Shown in pieces: positions 8,494 through 15,721 of a stretch of DNA of 28,560 bases. Made by a program: the position numbers and the translations under genes. How positions within the stretch are numbered: position 1 is the stretch's first letter; the number at the start of each line of letters is the position of its first letter. The stretch comes from Claveliimonas sp963592205 (GTDB lineage: Bacteria > Bacillota > Clostridia > Lachnospirales > Lachnospiraceae): NCBI GenBank assembly GCA_963592205.1, contig CAVAVU010000046.1, forward strand, positions 1 to 28,560. The letters are read 5' to 3'. A model generated the notes under the pieces. It ran no database searches, was not told the DNA's origin, and saw nothing but the letters and a program-made list of their open reading frames with translations.

Positions 8494-9666
8494 CTACAGA
8501 TACAGTCTTGGGTCAACCGGTGTACCGTTTACCCATACTTCGAAATGAAGATGCGGACCTGTAGATGCTCCTGTTGTACCTACTGCTGCAATATTCTGTC
8601 CTGCGCTCACTGACTGTCCTGCGCTTACATAGATTGCACTACAGTGCTGATACAGTGTAGAAAGTCCATTGCCATGATTGATTACCACATAGTTACCTCT
8701 GGCACTGTTATAGCTTACCGTTGTAACGGTACCACTGGCTGATGCGTAGATTGGACTTCCTGATGCTGCTGCATAGTCACGTCCTTTGTGGTTTGTACTT
8801 CCAATACCTCCTGGTGATGTACGTCCACCGAACTCACTACTGATGTAAGCTGACGGGCACGGATTGCTCAATTTGCCATTACCACTTGGTGTAATGGACG
8901 GCGACGGTGTTGGTGTTACATTCGTATTATTATTCGTATTATTGTTTGTATTATTATTCGTATTATTTGAATTGTTTCTATTCGCTGCCGCTGCTGCTTC
9001 CTGCTGCATACGAGCCTGTTCCGCTGCCGCTTCCTGCAGTGCCTGTAACTTCGCTGCATTCTCGCCGATAGCTGTTTCCAGGTCACCGATCAGATCTGAC
9101 TTTTCAGAAATCAGTGTTGTCACTTCATCCTGCTTCGCCTCTAACTGTGTCTGTAAGGATTCGAGTTCTGTCTTCTCACCTTCCAGCGCTGTCTTCTGAT
9201 CATCTACATCCTGAACGGTCTGCTGGAATGTCTTCAGCATCTGTCTGTCGTAATCAGAAATCTGTGCGATATACTCTGCATTATTCAGGAATTCACCGAT
9301 TGACTTAGATTCCAGAAGAACCTCGATGAACTGTGTATTACCGTTCTCATACATATACTTGATACGCTTCTTCATACTCTCGTACTGATTATTCTCATCA
9401 ATCTGAGCCTGAATCAGTTCGGTCTCTTTCGCATCGATCTCTTCCTGTTTGGTGTTGATATCCTCAGTCGTCTTATCCATCTCATCGATCAGATCATTCA
9501 ACTGCTTAGTCAGAGCTGCTTTCTCTGCTTCTGCTGAGTCTTTCTGAGACTGGAGTTCTTCACCCTTTTTCTGTGTCTCTGAAATCGAAGATGCCTGTGC
9601 AGGAATTGCGCACCCAATCGAAAGTGTCAGTGCTAAAATTACACTTAATACTCTTTTTTTCTGCAT
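8494..9666 (-). CDS. Coiled-coil M23 murein hydrolase, likely FtsEX partner
   Basis: Secreted peptidoglycan endopeptidase. The 390 residues comprise a signal peptide ending near AQA (24-26), a long coiled coil (about 30-225) like that of EnvC or CwlO by which such hydrolases bind FtsX, an Asn/Thr-rich then Pro/Ser-rich linker (231-260) and a C-terminal LytM/M23 domain. The zinc ligands are H293 and D297 (NHKGRDY) and H374 (HLHFEVW); H341 and H372 are the other active-site histidines. All are present, so unlike EnvC, which lacks a competent active site, this protein is itself a probable hydrolase. It lies downstream of ftsX, from which a 121-base gap with a large inverted repeat separates it. 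The start is preceded by AAGGAG. Confidence 0.9.
   Translation of the reverse strand: MQKKRVLSVILALTLSIGCAIPAQASSISETQKKGEELQSQKDSAEAEKAALTKQLNDLIDEMDKTTEDINTKQEEIDAKETELIQAQIDENNQYESMKKRIKYMYENGNTQFIEVLLESKSIGEFLNNAEYIAQISDYDRQMLKTFQQTVQDVDDQKTALEGEKTELESLQTQLEAKQDEVTTLISEKSDLIGDLETAIGENAAKLQALQEAAAEQARMQQEAAAAANRNNSNNTNNNTNNNTNNNTNVTPTPSPSITPSGNGKLSNPCPSAYISSEFGGRTSPGGIGSTNHKGRDYAAASGSPIYASASGTVTTVSYNSARGNYVVINHGNGLSTLYQHCSAIYVSAGQSVSAGQNIAAVGTTGASTGPHLHFEVWVNGTPVDPRLYL
8920..8976 (-). repeat. Tandem Asn-Asn-Asn-Thr codon repeat in the linker
   Basis: Within the M23 gene the linker codons (residues 231-249) repeat an Asn-Asn-Asn-Thr unit, giving a 12-bp AT-rich near-tandem DNA repeat of about four copies. 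Such a repeat can change copy number by slippage in steps of four residues, altering linker length without shifting the frame. Confidence 0.7.
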
Positions 9667-9720
9667 AATAATTCTCCTTAAATTTCCCCTGCCTAATTAC
9701 CTGTTGCTCATACCCTCATG

Positions 9721-9775
9721 CTATTCTGAACCTCTCCACATTTTCGTTTTTCTTGTTCTGATAGGTTCAGAATAG
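9721..9775. repeat. 13-bp perfect inverted repeat between ftsX and the M23 gene
   Basis: CTATTCTGAACCT at 9721-9733 is the exact reverse complement of AGGTTCAGAATAG at 9763-9775, with a 29-base AT-rich loop. No T-run follows on the minus strand, so it is not an ordinary terminator. On the minus strand a TTGAAA just upstream, followed after 17 bases by TATCAG, would place a weak promoter over the first arm. It could be an operator for a local promoter or an mRNA-stabilising or processing hairpin. The choice is not resolved from sequence. Confidence 0.6.
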
Positions 9776-9787
9776 TAACTTTTCAAA

Positions 9788-10696
9788 CTATACTCTCAAA
9801 TGTTTACGAATGGTAAATGCACTGCCGATGAAACCAATACCTACACCGAGAATCAGACCAACCGGAAGCAGCGTACGGTATACAGTCGTTACCGGAAGGA
9901 ACTCAATGATATTGTTCAGCAGGCTGTACTTGGTCATCACATAGGCAACCGCCTTATCATATACGAAATACAGGATCACAAGCGGAATCACTGCACCGAT
10001 CAGTCCGATCACCAGACCTTCGATGATAAACGGTGCCCTGACGAAACCGTCCTTCGCTCCGATATATTTCATAATCGCGATCTCTTCTCTACGTACGGTA
10101 ATACCCATCGTAACGGTATTACTGATCAGGAAGATCGATACCGCAAGCAGAATACCGATCAATACGATAGATACGTAATAGATCAAACGGTTCACACTGG
10201 TCAGCGTCTTCGCTACCACGTCAGACTTATTAACCTTGCTGACTCCGTCCAGCTTCTCCGCATAAGCTACAACATCTTTCTGCTTGGATACATCACTCAT
10301 ATATACTTCATAGTTATCAGAACCGCTCAGCGGGTTATCATCCTTAAATCCATCTGCCAGTTCCTTGGCATCTCCAAAATACTCATCCTTAAAGGAATCC
10401 CATGCCTCATCTGCTGATACAAAGTTCACTTTCAACACGCCGTCCTGGCTCTTCAGCTCATCACCGATCTTCTTAATCTGTGCATCGGTTGCCTCTTCGT
10501 CAAAGAATACCGTGATAGCCACACCCTCTTCGGCTTTCTGAACCATGTATCTGAAATTGGTTACAATTGAAAAGAAGATACCGAACAGAAAGATACATGC
10601 CGCCATGGTCGCAATGGACGCAATGGAGAACATTTTATTTCTTCCGATGTTCTTAAATCCCTGTTTTGTCTGATATCCGATCGTACTAATTCTCAT
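9788..10696 (-). CDS. ftsX: Cell-division permease FtsX
   Basis: Membrane subunit of the FtsEX ABC-type complex, which does not transport but signals ATP hydrolysis to a murein hydrolase outside. The 302 residues have the expected topology: a cytosolic N-terminus with the FKNIGRNKMFS segment, TM1 (about 22-45), an extracellular domain (about 46-165) that binds the hydrolase, then three TM helices in the C-terminal FtsX/MacB domain (NTVTMGITVRREEIAIMKYIGA). I take the ATG of MRISTIGYQ at 10696, which has AGAGGTGG 8 bases upstream. An in-frame GTG four codons earlier lies inside that site and is unlikely. The gene overlaps ftsE by 11 bases. Confidence 0.93.
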   Translation of the reverse strand: MRISTIGYQTKQGFKNIGRNKMFSIASIATMAACIFLFGIFFSIVTNFRYMVQKAEEGVAITVFFDEEATDAQIKKIGDELKSQDGVLKVNFVSADEAWDSFKDEYFGDAKELADGFKDDNPLSGSDNYEVYMSDVSKQKDVVAYAEKLDGVSKVNKSDVVAKTLTSVNRLIYYVSIVLIGILLAVSIFLISNTVTMGITVRREEIAIMKYIGAKDGFVRAPFIIEGLVIGLIGAVIPLVILYFVYDKAVAYVMTKYSLLNNIIEFLPVTTVYRTLLPVGLILGVGIGFIGSAFTIRKHLRV

Positions 10697-11372
10697 TATT
10701 ATACCCACCTCTTTGCTCGTCGCTTACAATGACCCCTTTTTTCATTGTAATAACACGCTTTTTCATCTCGTTGACAATCTCCTGGTTATGCGTAACAACA
10801 AGCACTGTTGTTCCTCGCTCATTGGCCTCCTCAAGGAGCTTCATGATCTCCCATGAGTTGGTCGGGTCAAGGTTACCTGTCGGCTCATCTGCCAGAAGAA
10901 TTGCAGGCTCATTTACAATGGCTCTTGCAATGGCAACTCGCTGCTGCTCTCCACCGGACAACTCCTTCGGATATGACTTATACTTCTGTGCCAGTCCTAC
11001 CAGAGACAGCGCCGCCGGAACTTTCTTCTTGATAATACGTGTTGGTGTCTCTACGACACGCTGCGCAAATGCGATATTTTCATAAATATTACGATCCTTC
11101 AGCAGACGGAAATCCTGGTATACAACACCAAGTCCTCTGCGGTACATCGGAATCTTTCTGTGCTTTAATCTTTCAAGGTTCTGTCCGTTCACCATGATCG
11201 TGCCGGATGTAGGCTCCAGTTCCTTCATGATCAGCTTGATCAGTGTAGACTTGCCGGAACCGCTGTCACCTACGATAAATACGAATTCGCCCTGTTCGAT
11301 CTTCAGATTGATACTGTTCAGAGCAGCAACCCCTTTTGAGTACTCTTTCGTTACCTCATTTAATTCAATCAT
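10686..11372 (-). CDS. ftsE: Cell-division ATP-binding protein FtsE
   Basis: Cytosolic ATPase of FtsEX. The 228 residues show Walker A GDSGSGKST (35-43), the Q-loop VVYQDFRLL, the signature LSGGEQQRVAIARA, Walker B ILLADEP, a D-loop GNLDP and the switch histidine in VVTHN. The short C-terminal tail with KRVITMKKG is typical of FtsE. An AGGAGG lies 6 bases before the ATG. It lies only 18 bases after the CdaR-type gene and overlaps ftsX, so it is within one transcription unit with both. Confidence 0.95.
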   Translation of the reverse strand: MIELNEVTKEYSKGVAALNSINLKIEQGEFVFIVGDSGSGKSTLIKLIMKELEPTSGTIMVNGQNLERLKHRKIPMYRRGLGVVYQDFRLLKDRNIYENIAFAQRVVETPTRIIKKKVPAALSLVGLAQKYKSYPKELSGGEQQRVAIARAIVNEPAILLADEPTGNLDPTNSWEIMKLLEEANERGTTVLVVTHNQEIVNEMKKRVITMKKGVIVSDEQRGGYNNEN

Positions 11373-11390
11373 ACTTTCCTCCTAAATTAT

Positions 11391-12479
11391 TTAATACTCC
11401 ATCGACTCCATATATTTCATGTACTTGACTACCATTAATGCAATCTTGAATGTGATCGCATCTTCAAATACCCTGAGATCAAGTCCTGTACTCTTCTGCA
11501 GCTTGTCCAGACGATATACCAGTGTATTACGGTGGATATAAAGCTGTCTTGAAGTCTCAGACACATTCAGGCTGTTCTCAAAGAACTTATTGATCGTAGC
11601 CAGTGTCTCTTCGTCGAATTCATCAGGAGATTTCCCCTCAAAAATTTCACGGATAAACATTTTACAAAGTGGAATCGGCAGCTGATAGATCAATCGCCCG
11701 ATACCTAATGTACTATACGCGATAATCTTCTTCTCGTCAAAGAATATTTTGCCGACATCCAGTGCAAGCTTGGCTTCTTTATAAGACTTGGACACCTCCC
11801 GGATGTCATTGACGATCGTACCGTAAGCAATCCTTACATTCTCCTCACCCTCGCTCTTCAGCGCATCGTAGAATTCTGTGGCTGCTTTTTCAAGCTCCGG
11901 ATATCCTTCTGTCATACCAAGCTGCTTCACAATGATAATGTCTTTCTCATCGACCGCTGTGATGAAATCCTTAGTACGTGTACTTAAGATACCCCGGATG
12001 CTGTCCAGACGACCGTTGTCTTTCTCGTGGTTCGTCTCCACAATAAAGATAACACGCCTTGCCTCTGTGTCAATATGTAATTTTTTGGCTCTGTTATAAA
12101 TATCTACCAGAAGCAGATTGTCAAGCAACAGGTTCTTAACGAAATTGTCCTTGTCAAAACGCTCCTTGTATGCGATCAGCAGACTCTGTATCTGGAATGC
12201 AGCAAGCTTGCCTACCATATACACATCATCGCTTCCACCATTTGCCAATAATATATACTCCAGTTGATGTTCATCAAAAATCTTAAAAAACTGACACCCC
12301 TGAATCACCTGACTGTCTGCCGGTGATGCTGCAAATGACATTACCGCGTCTTCATAGCTTACCTGCTCGGCAAATGTTGTAGCAAGGGTTTTGCCATCGG
12401 TATCCATGACGCACAGGTCGATTCTGGTGATCTCCTTCAAACCATCGATTGTGTTTTGAAGTATCTGATTAGATATCAT
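11391..12479 (-). CDS. CdaR/PucR-type transcriptional regulator
   Basis: Probable DNA-binding regulator of 362 residues. The N-terminus (about 1-130) resembles the putative sugar-diacid-recognition domain (Diacid_rec), with the helix ILQNTIDGLKEITRIDLCV and a GKTLATT strand. A central GGDEF-like CdaR domain (about 130-280) follows. The C-terminus has the PucR-type helix-turn-helix: LNVSETSRQLYIHRNTLVYRLDK, about residues 310-332. GGAGGAG precedes the ATG. It is the first gene of the unit that continues into ftsE 18 bases later, so it may regulate this unit or simply share its promoter. No diacid catabolism genes are nearby, so a diacid ligand is not supported by context. I see no confident promoter in the 100 bases upstream. 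Confidence 0.82.
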   Translation of the reverse strand: MISNQILQNTIDGLKEITRIDLCVMDTDGKTLATTFAEQVSYEDAVMSFAASPADSQVIQGCQFFKIFDEHQLEYILLANGGSDDVYMVGKLAAFQIQSLLIAYKERFDKDNFVKNLLLDNLLLVDIYNRAKKLHIDTEARRVIFIVETNHEKDNGRLDSIRGILSTRTKDFITAVDEKDIIIVKQLGMTEGYPELEKAATEFYDALKSEGEENVRIAYGTIVNDIREVSKSYKEAKLALDVGKIFFDEKKIIAYSTLGIGRLIYQLPIPLCKMFIREIFEGKSPDEFDEETLATINKFFENSLNVSETSRQLYIHRNTLVYRLDKLQKSTGLDLRVFEDAITFKIALMVVKYMKYMESMEY

Positions 12480-12583
12480 ATTCCATCTCCTCCATTGATT
12501 TCAATATGCATTTTACACAATATCTGACGTATACATTTGCCTGGTTCTGCATATTACTATTTTTTATCTTAATACAAATCCAC

Positions 12584-12625
12584 AAAAAAAGAAAGAGGAA
12601 ATCAATCGTTTTTGTTGATTTCCTC
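12584..12625 (-). terminator. Rho-independent terminator after the WecG/TagA-like gene
   Basis: GAGGAAATCAA (12595-12605) and TTGATTTCCTC (12615-12625) pair perfectly over 11 bp with a 9-base loop. On the minus strand the stem is followed by TTTCTTTTTTT. It ends the WecG/TagA-like gene about 85 bases downstream of its stop. A shorter T-run on the other side (GGTTTTTAAG) could give weak function on the plus strand. Confidence 0.88.
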
Positions 12626-12709
12626 GGTTTTTAAGATATTCTTTAGACTTTTATCTTCTATGCATTGTGTACAAATCAATTATGAGCCCAAGTCCACATA
12701 TCTTACATC

Positions 12710-13384
12710 TTAAGATTCTTTTTTGTTCTTTTCTATCTCACGTCTGAAAAGCATGCGGTCCAGCAATGTCATCATTCTTCCCCTGCCGCTCTTCTTCCGG
12801 TATGCAAATTCCATCAGCTTACCGGCTCCCAACCATACTCTCGTATTGATCAGGCTCCTGTTCCTGGCAACAAATTCTTCTTGCACCGGCGGTGTGAGTA
12901 TCGCGATCACACAGTCTGCTTCGCCACCATTGATCGCATTCACCAACATATCGTCTGCCTCTGTGCCCGGTGCCACCTTAGCCACGCCGACAATTGCAAT
13001 GCCACGATATTCCTCTGTAAGGCATCCGGTCAGTGCATCCACCTCTTCGTCCGTCTCTACTAATAAATAGACTCTGCAGTGATTCCGATGCAGATACTTA
13101 AGCCAGAGTCTTAAGAACGTCTGTGACTCGATCTCACGCATACTTCTGGAGTCTGTGATCCCTGCCGCTTCCAGAATATCCTTCTGCCCCGGGAGCACCA
13201 GATCACTCTGCTCGATCGCATCACGATAACTCTGATCATCTCTGGCATACATGAGCGCTTCAATCGTAACCAGATCGATCACACTGGTGGCCGGCGTATC
13301 CATATCCCCTACAGCCGCTTTCAGTGCCTGCTTTGCCGAACAGTGCTCTATATTCACATCTAATACATTAATCGTCTCTCTCAT
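12710..13384 (-). CDS. Divergent WecG/TagA/CpsF-family protein
   Basis: The 224-residue protein matches the overall layout of GT26 glycosyltransferases, which add N-acetylmannosaminyl groups to lipid-linked GlcNAc. It has an N-terminal NVLDVNIEHCSAKQAL segment, a central Rossmann-like half (CRVYLLVETDEEVDAL) and, near 156-170, ADCVIAILTPPVQEEF where the family has a (G)xPxQE motif. A C-terminal basic tail (KKSGRGRMMTLLDRMLFRRE) follows. Two usual features are altered: the conserved Asn-containing segment reads DLVTIE (37-42), and the PDG motif with the catalytic aspartate reads LPGQ (64-67). It may therefore be a non-catalytic or differently acting member. It has its own promoter and terminator. 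No teichoic-acid genes are adjacent. Confidence 0.7.
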   Translation of the reverse strand: MRETINVLDVNIEHCSAKQALKAAVGDMDTPATSVIDLVTIEALMYARDDQSYRDAIEQSDLVLPGQKDILEAAGITDSRSMREIESQTFLRLWLKYLHRNHCRVYLLVETDEEVDALTGCLTEEYRGIAIVGVAKVAPGTEADDMLVNAINGGEADCVIAILTPPVQEEFVARNRSLINTRVWLGAGKLMEFAYRKKSGRGRMMTLLDRMLFRREIEKNKKES

Positions 13385-13402
13385 AGCATCACCTGTGAAA
13401 AA

Positions 13403-13431
13403 ATTGTATCAAAAGAATTTTTCCTTTGCAA
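13403..13431 (-). promoter_or_regulatory. Promoter of the WecG/TagA-like gene
   Basis: On the minus strand TTGCAA (13426-13431) is followed after exactly 17 bases by TACAAT (13403-13408), a near-consensus housekeeping promoter. Transcription would begin near 13396, leaving a leader of only about 12 bases with a modest AGGTGA ribosome site before the ATG at 13384. Confidence 0.75.
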
Positions 13432-13453
13432 GCAATGACATGAAAAGTTCATA

Positions 13454-13663
13454 CTAATTAACATTTCTGTGATTATTTGATGCTTCCCTGCGTTTTTTTG
13501 TGATCAATCCGCCGATCCGTCCGGTTTCCTTTGATGAAAGCGACTTCCATCCATTTTGAAGCACCTGATCCAGAAGTCCTAATTCTTCTGCAATCTCATA
13601 TTTCATTTTTTCATCCGGTGTCACTTTGCTAAGATCAATCGGCTTATCTTTTTTTCCAGACAT
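13454..13663 (-). CDS. Small acid-soluble spore protein, alpha/beta type (divergent)
   Basis: Small protein of 69 residues that would coat and protect DNA in dormant spores. The segment MKYEIAEELGLLDQV (20-34) matches the first conserved alpha/beta SASP motif (KYEIAxEFG), where the germination protease cleaves, and KETGRIGGLITKKRRE (45-60) matches the second (GxVGGxITK). The linker between the motifs is typical in length, while an N-terminal extension (KKDKPIDLSKVTPDEK) is the form found in Lachnospiraceae homologues. AGGAAAGGGG precedes the ATG. I searched the upstream 100 bases for a forespore sigma-G promoter and saw none convincing. Its presence implies that the organism or its recent ancestor sporulates. 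Confidence 0.82.
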   Translation of the reverse strand: MSGKKDKPIDLSKVTPDEKMKYEIAEELGLLDQVLQNGWKSLSSKETGRIGGLITKKRREASNNHRNVN

Positions 13664-13762
13664 ACTCTCTGCCCCTTTCCTGATTCTACAGGAAGTATTG
13701 ACAGATTCATTAGCGTCTATTCACACTCATCCGGTTCTTCCGGAATGATGATCGCCGCCGGG

Positions 13763-14608
13763 TTACTCGGTAAAGCTTACATCAACCTGACCCACACCGC
13801 AATCTACACTCAGATATTTGCCGCCATCTGCCCGATGTGACTTTCTGGTTCCTATGCCGTCAATCTCATCACCGTCCAGAATGACACTTCCGACTGAGCA
13901 GTCCAGATCGTAGCTGTACTCTTCCACCTTACCCTGCAATGTCAGATCCACTTCTCCCACACCGCAGTCTACATCCGCTTCTGTAAGGATAATTCCGGAA
14001 GCTGTGATACTGCCAGCTCCACAGTCAAGTTCCAGCGTATTTGCCTGAAATTCTTCAATTTCTGCTTCTCCTGCTCCCACATCGATTGCCAGATCCTTTG
14101 CTGAGATCTTCTTGATATAGATTACTCCCGCGTCATTGGTAATATCTGCCTCTTCCAGCATTTTCTCCGGTATCTGGATCCATATCGAAACAGTATCTTT
14201 CATACGATTGAACACCTTAATATCATCCGTAGTTGATATCTCCAGCGTATCTCCCTGCTGCTCACATTCAAATTCTATCTGGGGCTGTGTATTGCTGCAT
14301 TCTACATGCACCTGCTCATCGGAAGACGGTAAAATCTGTAATTCTACTCCGGTTATATCAACATCCAGCCTGCGGACATTTGTGTAGCTGTTACTGTACT
14401 CTTCCGGTTCGGATGTCTGTGTATCCTTATGCCTGTTATGACTCCATGTAATCCGTTTGTTTAGTAATTTTACACTGTCAACCACATCAAACTTCCCCAG
14501 AACTCCGGAAGCAGTAGCTCCAAGCGCCGTCCCCACAAGGCAGAGTCCGCAACCCAGGCAAAAGATTACAATACAACTGATTCAAAATATCTTCCATCCT
14601 CTTTTCAT
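13763..14608 (-). pseudogene. DUF4097-type adhesin-like protein with in-frame TGA
   Basis: The natural start is the ATG at 14606-14608, which shares one base with the stop of the preceding gene (TAATG) and follows a GGGGGAG site. It reads MKRGWKIF, then TGA at 14582-14584, then continues in the same frame as ISCIVIFCLGCGLCLVG, the evident membrane anchor, and about 255 further residues. The rest is a DUF4097 right-handed beta repeat with recurring LDCGAGSI, VDCGVGEVD and LDCSVGSV units, and an intact end at VSFTE. A GTG at 14536 could restart translation, but it has no ribosome site and would lose the anchor. The original codon 9 was probably TGG or another sense codon. This looks like a recent nonsense mutation. 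Read-through cannot be excluded. Confidence 0.78.
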
Positions 14609-15320
14609 TATGCTGCTCCCCCCTTTTTCTGAAATGGTTTTCTACAAAGATTAACAATAAAGCGGCACATCCCCGGAAGCACGATCGTACACAGCCAGAT
14701 TGCCCCCACAGTAGCTGCGCATCCGATTGCTGCCAGTATCAATCCGATACCGATGATCACACACGCCGCTGCCAAGCCACTCCCAATTGTCAGAATTCCC
14801 TTTCCTGCAAGGATCACTCCTGCGATTACAAGGCAAAGTGCCACGATCACTAATGCAATAAAGATAAAAAACGCTGCTACGATCAGGCCAAAAAGTGTTC
14901 CTATTATAGACACGATCACTGGTCCGCCAATTGATATCAGAATAAGCGCCAGCAATACCACCAGAACTATCTTCCATCCACTGCTGGTTCATGATTCTTT
15001 TTTCTCCGGAATCGGATTACCGTTCTGATACTGTGAATTATTACCATAGTTATAGGAAGTCTGCCCGTCATCATCCACCGGTTCACGATATGTCTCTGTG
15101 TGTGACGCTTCCTCATTTTTACTTTCTGTCTTACCAAGTCCTGCCTTGACCTCTGCCGCCACCTGCTCCGGACTTCCAAGTTCCCTGATCACCTGCTGCT
15201 CATTCTCTTCACCGGCATCATCAAAATAATCATTATAATACTCCATAGCCGACACTCGTTCTTCTGCCGGAATATCCTGCAAAAGCTCTGCCAGCCTGGC
15301 AGATACTCATTCCTTGTCAT
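14608..15320 (-). pseudogene. HAAS/DUF1700-type membrane protein, frameshifted and interrupted
   Basis: The gene begins at the ATG at 15318-15320, overlapping the padR stop (ATGA), with GGAGGTG 7 bases upstream. It reads MTRNEYL; then at about 15298-15300 one base is missing (CTGCCAGG where CTGGCCAGG would keep frame). After the shift it reads RLAELLQDIPAEERVSAMEYYNDYF and ENEQQVIRELGSPEQVAAEV, the classic HAAS domain. A hydrophilic linker ends in PEKKES, followed by TGA at 14989-14991. The same frame then continues as TSSGWKIVLVV and a Gly/Ile/Ala-rich region of three or four membrane helices, ending KKGGAA. Restored, it would be about 237 residues, typical of the family. Two independent lesions make it very unlikely to yield the full protein. 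Confidence 0.82.
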
Positions 15321-15640
15321 ATCTTTACACCTCCCTCAAATATATCACTGATTTTCTTCGCATATTCCTTCCATTCCACCCGGTATTTTTCCAGTTGGAC
15401 CAGTCCCTGATCCGTCACCTTATAATACCGTCGGTTCCTGCCATCGAACTGCTTATCATATACTTCCAGATATGCATTCTTCTGCAGCCTTCTCAGCACC
15501 GGATACAGTGTTGACTCTGACACATCCAGTACTTTGCGAACATCCTGCGTGATCTTGTAGCCATATGTCCCTTCGCTCTCTCTTGATACGACCGCAAGTA
15601 CAATCGCATCCAGCAGAGCTGCACCTGTGTTAAATACCAT
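15317..15640 (-). CDS. PadR-family transcriptional regulator
   Basis: Winged-helix repressor of 107 residues, short type (subfamily 1): ALLDAIVLAVVSRE, YGYKITQDVRKVLDVSESTLYPVLRRLQKNAYLEVY as the recognition region, a wing with GRNRRYYKVTDQG, and a C-terminal dimerisation helix (VQLEKYRVEWKEYAKKI). Proteins of this type often sit directly in front of HAAS (DUF1700) and DUF4097 genes and repress the shared promoter in response to envelope-active compounds; that link is family knowledge. Here the gene is intact and heads the same unit: its stop overlaps the ATG of the HAAS gene. A near-consensus promoter lies about 80 bases upstream. AAGGAAG precedes the start. Confidence 0.9.
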   Translation of the reverse strand: MVFNTGAALLDAIVLAVVSRESEGTYGYKITQDVRKVLDVSESTLYPVLRRLQKNAYLEVYDKQFDGRNRRYYKVTDQGLVQLEKYRVEWKEYAKKISDIFEGGVKI

Positions 15641-15721
15641 ACCGTCACTTCCTTACTTCATTTTATTATTTCATCCGTCAGATTCATTCTCCTCATCCCG
15701 TTTATTTATGTTGTTTATAAT

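Noticed and set aside
9800..10417. Long plus-strand reading frame opposite ftsX, and similar ones opposite addA, addB, pyrC and hflX
   Set aside because: They lie antisense to clearly conserved genes, have no ribosome sites and their translations show no recognisable domain or sensible composition; they are shadows of the codon bias on the other strand.
13664..13762. Sigma-G-like promoter before the SASP gene (GAATA followed after 17 bases by CAATACT)
   Set aside because: The -35 resembles the consensus, but the -10 does not fit CATNNTA, so I did not list it.
14582..14991. The two in-frame TGA codons as selenocysteine or as tryptophan in an alternative code
   Set aside because: Neither TGA lies in a redox-protein context, no selenocysteine insertion structure is evident just downstream, and the long genes elsewhere in the window use TGG for tryptophan and TGA as a genuine stop.
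14651..14992. Alternative minus-strand frame starting MNQQWMEDSSGG over the HAAS membrane part
   Set aside because: The overlapping frame encodes coherent hydrophobic helices that continue from the HAAS domain, whereas this frame is rich in Arg, Ser and Cys with no pattern; it is an out-of-frame reading.
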